Shown piece by piece: positions 57,979 to 64,000 of a stretch of DNA of 64,000 nt (position 1 is its first letter; the number at the start of each line of letters is the position of its first letter). The position numbers and the translations under genes are program-made. The DNA comes from Micromonospora sp045209745 (GTDB lineage: Bacteria; Actinomycetota; Actinomycetes; Mycobacteriales; Micromonosporaceae). The DNA lies in NCBI RefSeq assembly GCF_045209745.1, contig NZ_CP109273.1:3782001-3846000 (forward strand), in the 5' to 3' direction. The notes under the pieces were generated by a model. That model saw only the letters and a list, made by a program, of their open reading frames with translations, made no database searches and was not told the DNA's origin.

Positions 57979-60129
57979 ATGGCAGCAGGGCCTGACCGGG
58001 AGAAGGCACTCGACCTTGCTCTCGCTCAGATTGACAAGCAATTCGGCAAGGGCTCGGTGATGCGGCTGGGTGACCGGCCGGTCGTCCAGACCGCGATCAT
58101 TCCGACCGGCTCCATCGCGCTCGACGTGGCGCTGGGCATCGGTGGTCTGCCGCGCGGCCGGGTGGTTGAGATCTACGGTCCCGAGTCCAGCGGTAAGACC
58201 ACGGTGGCGCTGCACGCGGTGGCCAACGCCCAGCGCAACGGTGGCATCGCCGCCTTCATCGACGCCGAGCACGCGCTCGACCCGGAGTACGCGAAGGCCC
58301 TCGGCGTCGACACCGACGCGATGCTGGTCTCTCAGCCGGACACCGGCGAGCAGGCGCTGGAAATCGCGGACATGCTGATCCGCTCCGGCGCTCTGGACAT
58401 CATCGTGATCGACTCGGTGGCGGCCCTGGTACCGCGCGCCGAGATCGAGGGCGAGATGGGCGACAGCCACGTGGGCCTCCAGGCCCGGCTGATGAGCCAG
58501 GCACTACGGAAGATCACCGGTGTGCTCAGCAACACCGGCACCACGGCGATCTTCATCAACCAGCTGCGGGAAAAGATCGGCGTCATGTTTGGCTGTGGAT
58601 CTTGGGACACCAAGGTCACCCTAGCGGACGGCTCGCAGGAGCTGCTCGGCAAGATCGTCACTGAAAAAATGAATGTCGAGGTGCTTTCGTACGACGGCGA
58701 GCTTGGCACTCTCGCTCCCCGCCGGGTCGTCAATTGGTTCAACAATGGCGCGACTGAAGAGTTCCTGCGCTTCAAGGTTGAACGAGCTGGCGGCGGCGCG
58801 GGCCGTGGCCACGCAGTGATGTCGATGACCCAAAATCACTTGATCATGACTCCGGGTGGCTGGCGTGAGGCTGGTGAGTTGCTCCCAGGTGACCGCGTGA
58901 TGCTCGCTCAGCCACATGTGTTGAGCCCGCAGCAGTGGCAGGTCGTGCTCGGTTCGCTGATGGGTGATGCTGCTCTCTCTGGGCCAGTCAATTCCGATGC
59001 CGAAAGCGGCCGTTTCCGGATGGGGCACGGCGCGAAGCAAGCGGAGTATCTCGACTGGAAGGTGAGTCTGCTCGGCAACATCCGTCACAGCCGGACGTCC
59101 AACGACAAGGGCGCGGTCTTTGCCGACTTCACTCCGCTCGCCGAACTCGGCGAGCTGCGCCAGGCGGTCTACCTCGGCGATGGCAAAAAGCACCTGAGCT
59201 GGGATTACCTCAAGGAGTTGACCCCGCTGGCGCTCGCCGTCTGGTACATGGACGACGGTTGCTTCACACTTCGGTCAAAAGGGATGCAGGAGCGGACCGA
59301 GGGTGGCAGTGGGCGCATCGAGGTGTGCGTCGAGGCGATGAGCGAGGGCAGCCGGCAGCGGCTGGTCGAATATTTGCGCGATACGTGGCACCTTGGGGTA
59401 AAGCTCACCAATCGCGGCCAACGTCAAATAAGTGTTCTGCAGTTCACCACGGCGGCATCAAAGCAGTTCCAGGAAATTGTTGCTCCCTACATTCCTCAAT
59501 GCATGGAGTACAAGCTCCTGCCGGCATTCCGCGGCTTGTGTGAGATGACCCCACAGTTCGTGCAGCCCACGATGTACCCGTTGCCTGCCCGCATCCTTGA
59601 GATCGAGGCAAGACGCGACTACAGAAAAATGGATCGCTTCGATATCGAGATCGAGGGTTCTCACAACTACCTGGCTGACGGGATTCTGGTGCACAACAGC
59701 CCCGAGACCACGACCGGTGGTCGGGCGCTGAAGTTCTACGCCTCGGTCCGGCTCGACGTGCGACGCATCGAGAGCCTCAAGGACGGCACCGACGTGGTCG
59801 GTAACCGCACCCGGGTCAAGGTCGTGAAGAACAAGGTCGCCGCCCCGTTCAAGCAGGCCGAGTTCGACATCATGTACGGCAAGGGCATCTCGCGCGAGGG
59901 CTCGCTGATCGACGTCGGCGTGGAGCAGGCGATCATCCGTAAGGCCGGCGCCTGGTACACGTACGACGGTGATCAGCTCGGCCAGGGCAAGGAGAAGGCC
60001 CGGGAGTTCCTGAAGGAAAACCCGGACGTGGCCGCCGAGATCGAAAAGAAGATCCTGGAGAAGCTCGGCGTCGGAGTCGGCGCGAGTGACGCCGCCGGTG
60101 GCCCGGAGCTGCCGCCGGTCGACTTCTGA
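57979..60129 (+). CDS. recA: Recombinase RecA precursor with in-frame intein
   Basis: A 716-residue precursor that splices to a RecA of about 348 residues. The extein has Walker A GPESSGKTT, Walker B LDIIVIDS, loop L1 region (EIEGEMGDSH) and loop L2 spliced at MFG|SPETTTGG, and the C-terminal DNA-gating domain. RecA drives homologous recombination, LexA cleavage and the SOS response. The intein (58594-59697) sits before Ser in the L2 region, the same site as the M. leprae RecA intein and different from that of M. tuberculosis. ATG 57979 is preferred; GTG 57931 is open further upstream. A LexA box is in the promoter. Confidence 0.95.
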   Translation: MAAGPDREKALDLALAQIDKQFGKGSVMRLGDRPVVQTAIIPTGSIALDVALGIGGLPRGRVVEIYGPESSGKTTVALHAVANAQRNGGIAAFIDAEHALDPEYAKALGVDTDAMLVSQPDTGEQALEIADMLIRSGALDIIVIDSVAALVPRAEIEGEMGDSHVGLQARLMSQALRKITGVLSNTGTTAIFINQLREKIGVMFGCGSWDTKVTLADGSQELLGKIVTEKMNVEVLSYDGELGTLAPRRVVNWFNNGATEEFLRFKVERAGGGAGRGHAVMSMTQNHLIMTPGGWREAGELLPGDRVMLAQPHVLSPQQWQVVLGSLMGDAALSGPVNSDAESGRFRMGHGAKQAEYLDWKVSLLGNIRHSRTSNDKGAVFADFTPLAELGELRQAVYLGDGKKHLSWDYLKELTPLALAVWYMDDGCFTLRSKGMQERTEGGSGRIEVCVEAMSEGSRQRLVEYLRDTWHLGVKLTNRGQRQISVLQFTTAASKQFQEIVAPYIPQCMEYKLLPAFRGLCEMTPQFVQPTMYPLPARILEIEARRDYRKMDRFDIEIEGSHNYLADGILVHNSPETTTGGRALKFYASVRLDVRRIESLKDGTDVVGNRTRVKVVKNKVAAPFKQAEFDIMYGKGISREGSLIDVGVEQAIIRKAGAWYTYDGDQLGQGKEKAREFLKENPDVAAEIEKKILEKLGVGVGASDAAGGPELPPVDF
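58594..59697 (+). mobile_element. RecA intein with LAGLIDADG homing endonuclease (M. leprae-type site)
   Basis: A 368-residue intein. The N-terminal splicing Cys1 (CGSWDTKVTLADG), block B TQNH with the conserved Thr and His (79-82), a LAGLIDADG (DOD) endonuclease with motifs LGSLMGDAA (119-127) and VWYMDDGCF (216-224), and the C-terminal His-Asn followed by Ser as +1 nucleophile are all intact. Base and codon use are more AT-rich than in the flanking exteins. It is expected to splice and possibly to home. Confidence 0.93.
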
Positions 60130-60143
60130 CCGGTCGCTGACCC

Positions 60144-60833
60144 ATGGCAGGACGACGCGCTCGTACGGGGCGGGGCTGGGATGCCAGCCCGCCTCGTACG
60201 GGCGACGCCAGCGACCCTCCCCACCCCCGGCGGGGCCGGTCCGAGGCGGCCGACGCCGTCGGGGCCCCGGCGCCACCCCGGGACGAGTCGGAGGTGGCCC
60301 GCGAGATCTGCCTGCGCCAGCTCGCCGTCCGGCCACGCACCCGGGCCGAGCTGGCCGGGGCGTTGGCCAAGCGGGGCATCTCCGAAGAGGTTTCGGCCGA
60401 GGTGCTCGACCGGTATGACGAGGTCGGCATCATCGACGACGCCGCGTTCGCCCGAGCCTGGGTGTCCAGCCGGCACGCCGGGCGCGGCCTGGCTCGCCGG
60501 GCGCTCGCCAACGAGTTGCGCCGGAAGGGCGTGGACGGCGAGGTGGCCACCGAGGCGCTGGGTGAGCTGGACGAGGAGACCGAGGCGGATACCGCCCGTG
60601 GCCTCGTGGAGCGCAAGTTGCGCACTGCCCGAGGTGAGCCGGACGCGGTCTTCCGCCGACTGGTGGGCATGCTGGCCCGCAAGGGCTACCCGCCGGGCGT
60701 GGCGATCCGGGCCGTGAAGGATGCGCTCGCCGCGCAGAGCGCCGAAGCGGCCGAGTTCGCCGAGCAGATCGACGCCGACGCGCTCGCCGACGCCGAGGGC
60801 GAGTTGGACCGCGACAACCGCTCGTCTGACTGA
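60144..60833 (+). CDS. recX: Regulatory protein RecX
   Basis: RecX binds RecA filaments and restrains recombinase activity. The 229-residue protein has a basic, Pro/Gly-rich N-terminal extension (about 1-55), then three helical repeats with the family motifs REICLRQLAVRPRTRAELAGALAKRGIS and GIIDDAAFARAWVSSR and RAVKDALAAQ. ATG 60144 is 14 bases after the recA stop; the two are normally co-transcribed. Confidence 0.94.
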   Translation: MAGRRARTGRGWDASPPRTGDASDPPHPRRGRSEAADAVGAPAPPRDESEVAREICLRQLAVRPRTRAELAGALAKRGISEEVSAEVLDRYDEVGIIDDAAFARAWVSSRHAGRGLARRALANELRRKGVDGEVATEALGELDEETEADTARGLVERKLRTARGEPDAVFRRLVGMLARKGYPPGVAIRAVKDALAAQSAEAAEFAEQIDADALADAEGELDRDNRSSD

Positions 60834-61070
60834 TCGGGTGCAGGGCGTGTCGGGTGGCTGTCCGCAATTGGACGGATGGGTCACACCTGCCCATCGATCG
60901 GGCTCACGCCGGTCGAATGACGTCTGATGGCCGGTAGGCCCGTGTTGAGCAGGCGTGACTCGTTCAACGGGTCGAACGTCTCGTGGAGTTTGTCCCCTCG
61001 TGTCCGGCGCAACATCAGCACGCGGTGACGGTTCAACTTCGCTCCGTTCGGGGGGTTTGATCATGAGTCC

Positions 61071-61100
61071 TTGACCAGAGCACCCCTGGAGACCTAGCCT
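61071..61100 (+). promoter_or_regulatory. Promoter of rny
   Basis: TTGACC (61071-61076), 18 bases, TAGCCT (61095-61100): a good actinobacterial sigma70 promoter. The predicted start near 61107 leaves a 5' untranslated region of about 325 nt. Confidence 0.6.
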
Positions 61101-61205
61101 CGCCATACAGGCTCACATTGCCCGACCAACGCAGGCTAAGTCCACAACATAGATCGCGTAACAGAACAGCATCACTTTGGCCGATTCTGCGGCCTTTGGC
61201 GGCAG

Positions 61206-61227
61206 TTCCGGACAGGCCGGTCCGGAA
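61206..61227. repeat. Perfect inverted repeat in the rny leader
   Basis: TTCCGGAC (61206-61213) and GTCCGGAA (61220-61227) form an 8-base-pair hairpin or operator with a six-base centre. It lies inside the predicted rny leader. Confidence 0.5.
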
Positions 61228-61431
61228 TACCGCGACAACTGCACCCGGTCGCCGACGTTGCCCGAGGGCACCGCCGGCGGAGAGAGCTACCCACGGCCAG
61301 CCGCTCCGGTCGGGCGTCCACAGCCGCAGGAGTGTGCCTTCGGCGCAGTCGCTGCGGTCTCGACGTTCAGGGGAGGCGGCCATGGCGGGGCGGCGGCACA
61401 GGTTCACCGGTAGACCCCACGGGGTCCCGGC

Positions 61432-63198
61432 ATGAACACCTTCGACGTCGTGCTCCTCGCGGCGGTCCTCGTTCTCGCGGCGGTGGTGATCGGAGCCGTG
61501 CTGGTCGGCATCCGGACGCTGCGCCGGGTGGGCGCGGCACCAGCTCCGGAGGATCCCGCCTTCATCGCCGAGAAGGACCGCCAGGAGCAGTCGCTGGCTG
61601 CCCTGCGGACCGCGGCCAGCGAGGCGAACAGCACGATCGACGTGGCGAAGTCGGCCGCCGCTGCGGCCCGCACCGAGGCGGCGGCGGCGAAGGCCGAGGC
61701 GAAGGCGGCCCGCGCCGAGGCGCGACGCGTGCTCGACGACGCCCGCGCCGAGGCGGACACCGTTCTGGAGCGCGCCCACAATCAGGCCGAAGCGGACGCC
61801 GAACAGTTGCGGACGGCCGCCCGGCGCAGCGGCGAGCGGGAGGTCGCGGTGCTCGCCGCCACCACCCGGGAGCAGGCCGCCGAGGTGGAACGCCGGGCAG
61901 CTCGGATGGACGAGCGGGAGCGGATGCACACCGAGGAGGTGGAGCGGTTCGCCGAGCGGGAGCGGCAGCTCACCGCCGCGAAAGCCGCTCTCGCCGCCCG
62001 GGAGGCCGCGCTCGCCCAGCGGGAGACCGAGCTGACCGAGTCGGAGGAGGTGCGCCGCCGGGAGTTGGAGCGGATCGCCGGGCTCACCGCCGAGTCCGCC
62101 CGACTGGAGCTGGTCGACGCCATCGAGACGCAGGCCAAGCGGGAGGCGGCGCTGCTGGTGCGGGACATCGAGTCCGACGCGCGCAACACGGCCGAGCAGC
62201 GGGCCCGGCACATCGTGGTGGACGCGATCCAGCGGGTCGCCAGCGAGCAGACCGCGGAGAGCGTTGTCAGCGTCCTGCACCTGCCCGGTGACGAGATGAA
62301 GGGGCGGATCATCGGCCGCGAGGGGCGCAACATCCGCGCCTTCGAGTCGGTGACCGGCGTCAACCTGATCATCGACGACACCCCCGAGGCGGTGCTGCTC
62401 TCCTGCTTCGACCCGGTCCGCCGAGAGGTCGGTCGGCTGACCCTGGAAAAGCTGGTCCTGGACGGGCGGATCCACCCGCACCGGATCGAGGAGGTCTACG
62501 ACCTGGCCCGGCAGGAGGTGGAGCAACTCTGCCTCCGAGCCGCCGAGGACGCCCTGGTCGAGGTCGGCATCACCGAGATCCACCCGGAGCTGGTGACCCT
62601 GCTAGGCCGCCTGCGCTACCGCACCTCGTACGGGCAGAACGTGCTCAAGCACCTGGTCGAGACCGCGCACATCGCCGGCATCATGGCCGCCGAGCTGCGG
62701 CTGGACGTGCCCACCATCAAACGGTCGGCGTTCCTGCACGACATCGGGAAGGCGCTCACCCACGAGGTGGAGGGCAGCCACGCCATCATCGGCGCGGACC
62801 TGGCCCGCAAGTACGGCGAGCACGAGGACGTGGTGCACGCCATCGAGGCCCACCACAACGAGGTGCCACCGCAGACCATCGAGGCCGTACTCACCCAGGC
62901 CTCCGACGCCTGCTCCGGTGGCCGGCCGGGCGCACGTCGGGAGAGCCTGGAGGCGTACGTCAAGCGCCTGGAGCGGATCGAGGAGATCGCGGCCAGCAAG
63001 ATCGGTGTGGACAAGGTCTTCGCCATGCAGGCCGGCAGGGAGATCCGGGTGATGGTCAAGCCGGACGACGTGGACGACATCGGGGCCGCCGTGCTGGCCA
63101 GGGACGTGGCCAAGCAGATCGAGGAGGAGCTGACCTACCCGGGTCAGATCCGGGTCACCGTGGTCCGCGAGTCCCGGGTCACCGAGATCGCCCGCTAG
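61432..63198 (+). CDS. rny: Ribonuclease Y
   Basis: RNase Y is a membrane-anchored endoribonuclease that starts mRNA decay. The 588-residue protein has one N-terminal membrane helix (VVLLAAVLVLAAVVIGAVLVG), a long Ala/Arg/Glu coiled coil (about 40-250), a KH domain (DEMKGRIIGREGRNIRAFESV), and an HD domain with HDIGKALTHE (metal-binding His-Asp) and HHNEVPPQTIEA. It lies in a conserved place after recX. ATG 61432 follows a long leader. RNase J and PNPase occur in the same window. Confidence 0.95.
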   Translation: MNTFDVVLLAAVLVLAAVVIGAVLVGIRTLRRVGAAPAPEDPAFIAEKDRQEQSLAALRTAASEANSTIDVAKSAAAAARTEAAAAKAEAKAARAEARRVLDDARAEADTVLERAHNQAEADAEQLRTAARRSGEREVAVLAATTREQAAEVERRAARMDERERMHTEEVERFAERERQLTAAKAALAAREAALAQRETELTESEEVRRRELERIAGLTAESARLELVDAIETQAKREAALLVRDIESDARNTAEQRARHIVVDAIQRVASEQTAESVVSVLHLPGDEMKGRIIGREGRNIRAFESVTGVNLIIDDTPEAVLLSCFDPVRREVGRLTLEKLVLDGRIHPHRIEEVYDLARQEVEQLCLRAAEDALVEVGITEIHPELVTLLGRLRYRTSYGQNVLKHLVETAHIAGIMAAELRLDVPTIKRSAFLHDIGKALTHEVEGSHAIIGADLARKYGEHEDVVHAIEAHHNEVPPQTIEAVLTQASDACSGGRPGARRESLEAYVKRLERIEEIAASKIGVDKVFAMQAGREIRVMVKPDDVDDIGAAVLARDVAKQIEEELTYPGQIRVTVVRESRVTEIAR

Positions 63199-63247
63199 TC
63201 TTTCGCCGCTGAGGTCGAGACAGTGGCCCGCTGACGGTGAAACGAGA

Positions 63248-63274
63248 GGGCCAGCCCGGAATCCGGGCTGGCCC
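63248..63274. terminator. Bidirectional hairpin terminator between rny and the ABC permease
   Basis: A 12-base-pair perfect hairpin (GGGCCAGCCCGG and its complement, loop AAT) about 50 bases after the rny stop and 20 bases before the end of the convergent permease gene. It is nearly symmetrical and can act on both strands. Confidence 0.75.
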
Positions 63275-63294
63275 CTCTGACTGCGAGCGGCGTG

Positions 63295-64000
63295 TCAGAT
63301 ACCCCCGCCGCCCGCCTCGACCTGGGACATCAGTGCCGCAGGCGGCGGGTTCTGGGCCGGGGTGCCGGCGGTCTTGCGGCCCTGGGCGAGCCGCCGCTGG
63401 ACGTACTGGGCGAGCTTCGACAGGGAGTAGTTCACCACGATGAAGAGCACGGCGATCACGACGTAGACCTGGATGGGGTTGCCGAGATAGCCGATGATCT
63501 GCTTGCCGATGTTCAGGGTCTCCTCATAGCTGATGATGAAGCCGAGCGAGGTGTCCTTGAGCACCACCACGAGCTGACTGATCAGCGCCGGCAGCATGAT
63601 CCGGAATGCCTGCGGCAGAAGGATCATCCGGGTCGACTGGAGCGGTGAGAGGCCGAGCGCGGCCGCGGCCTCGGCCTGCCCGCCGGGCAGACCCTCCATG
63701 CCTGAACGCAGGATCTCGCCGATCACCACGGAGTTGTAGATCGTGAGACCGATGACCAGATACCACAGCGTGTCGAAACTGATGCCGAACTCGGGAAAGC
63801 CCCGGGCCACGAAGAAGATGGTGATCACGACCGGCAGGCCGCGGAACACTTCGACGCAGACCCGGGTGATCGCTGAGAGCAGCGTGCTCAGCCCACGCAG
63901 CAGGTACGCCAGCGGCGTGGCGAGCCCGGTGAACTGGCGACGGGTCAGGCTCTTGAGCTGGATCCGCAGCATCGCCAGCAGCGTGCCGACCACCAGCGAG
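63295..64000 (-). CDS. gluD: Glutamate-type amino-acid ABC transporter permease (GluD-like; N-terminus outside window)
   Basis: The C-terminal about 230 residues of an amino-acid ABC transporter permease of the HisMQ/GlnP type. It has RVCVEVFRGLPVVITIFFV, IYNSVVIGEILRSGMEGLPGGQAEAAAALGLSPLQSTRMILLPQAFR (the EAA loop contacting the ATPase) and three or four membrane helices. The tail is basic and Gly-rich. In actinobacteria a gluABCD glutamate system often sits beside recA/recX-rny, which suggests glutamate uptake. The frame is open to the window edge, so start and partners lie beyond it. Confidence 0.85.
   Translation of the reverse strand, partial: SLVVGTLLAMLRIQLKSLTRRQFTGLATPLAYLLRGLSTLLSAITRVCVEVFRGLPVVITIFFVARGFPEFGISFDTLWYLVIGLTIYNSVVIGEILRSGMEGLPGGQAEAAAALGLSPLQSTRMILLPQAFRIMLPALISQLVVVLKDTSLGFIISYEETLNIGKQIIGYLGNPIQVYVVIAVLFIVVNYSLSKLAQYVQRRLAQGRKTAGTPAQNPPPAALMSQVEAGGGGI

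Larger units (their letters stand above)
60834..61431. other. 598-bp region between recX and rny
   Basis: No gene is convincingly supported. The region contains a promoter at 61071-61100, a perfect 8-base inverted repeat TTCCGGAC/GTCCGGAA (61206-61227) and a long leader of about 325 nt before rny. A 78-codon open frame (61177-61413, TTG start) has relaxed third-position GC and no family features, and is not called. The leader could hold a regulatory RNA, but I recognised no known riboswitch. Confidence 0.5.

Noticed and set aside
58594..59697. The recA insertion read as an insertion sequence or frameshift
   Set aside because: The frame is continuous, with splicing blocks and LAGLIDADG motifs, so it is an intein.
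61177..61413. A 78-codon frame with TTG start in the rny leader
   Set aside because: Third-position GC is clearly lower than in real genes here, no ribosome binding site, no recognised family. Better seen as part of the leader.

Overview
The window is 64 kb of very GC-rich chromosome from a filamentous actinobacterium, most probably Micromonospora or a close relative in the Micromonosporaceae. The reasons are the extreme third-position GC, the many GTG starts, the conserved actinobacterial gene order (truB-ribF-rpsO-pnp-M16 peptidase-dapB; thyX-dapA-rnj; ftsK; rimO-pgsA-cinA-clgR-pspA-pspM; DUF3046-recA-recX; rny) and a RecA intein at the same site as in Mycobacterium leprae. No rRNA, tRNA, prophage, CRISPR array or transposase gene was found. 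The assignment to genus is an inference.

Layout. 1-8.6 kb: end of a MATE exporter, then translation and RNA-turnover genes (truB, ribF, rpsO, pnp), an M16 peptidase and dapB. 8.7-13.5 kb: three GNAT acetyltransferases, a GT87 membrane glycosyltransferase, a YcaQ-type crosslink glycosylase and a DUF2752 protein. 13.5-17.4 kb: a 132-bp inverted-repeat element, then thyX, dapA and RNase J. 17.4-19.5 kb: a coupled pair of YbjN-domain genes. 19.7-29.2 kb: ftsK, a guanidinium exporter under a guanidine-III riboswitch, an ornithine-cyclodeaminase-like gene, rimO, pgsA, cinA and the envelope-stress set clgR-pspA-pspM. 29.3-41.6 kb: accessory genes: a 1201-residue multicopper-oxidase-like protein that has lost most of its copper ligands and carries three FnIII domains, nei2, a secreted protein, a CPCC protein, a lipoprotein, the helicase lhr and an unknown gene behind nested palindromes. 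41.7-50.5 kb: the mrp Na+/H+ antiporter operon (A/B fused, then C-D-E-F-G) followed by two coupled CNNM/CBS membrane proteins. 50.6-57.8 kb: a Spo0M-like protein, LysE, a PNPOx-GNAT fusion divergent from a MocR regulator, udgX, an MFS exporter and DUF3046. 57.8-64 kb: recA with a full homing-endonuclease intein, recX, a leader of about 600 bp with a good promoter, RNase Y, and the end of an amino-acid ABC permease.

How they work together. PNPase, RNase J and RNase Y, the main enzymes of an RNA-decay machine, lie in the same 60 kb. DNA-repair functions recur (YcaQ, Nei2, Lhr, UdgX, RecA, RecX). dapA and dapB serve lysine and peptidoglycan synthesis. ClgR, PspA and PspM form an envelope-stress module like that of mycobacteria.

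Leads most worth following: the degenerate multicopper oxidase; several families of short inverted-repeat elements in gene-end regions (one forms the C-terminus of a GNAT gene); the guanidine-III riboswitch; palindromic operators before clgR, pspA, the mocR pair and the lhr/unknown-gene pair; a possible leaderless small ORF before the CNNM pair; and actinobacterial-type DnaA boxes beside the LexA box in front of recA.
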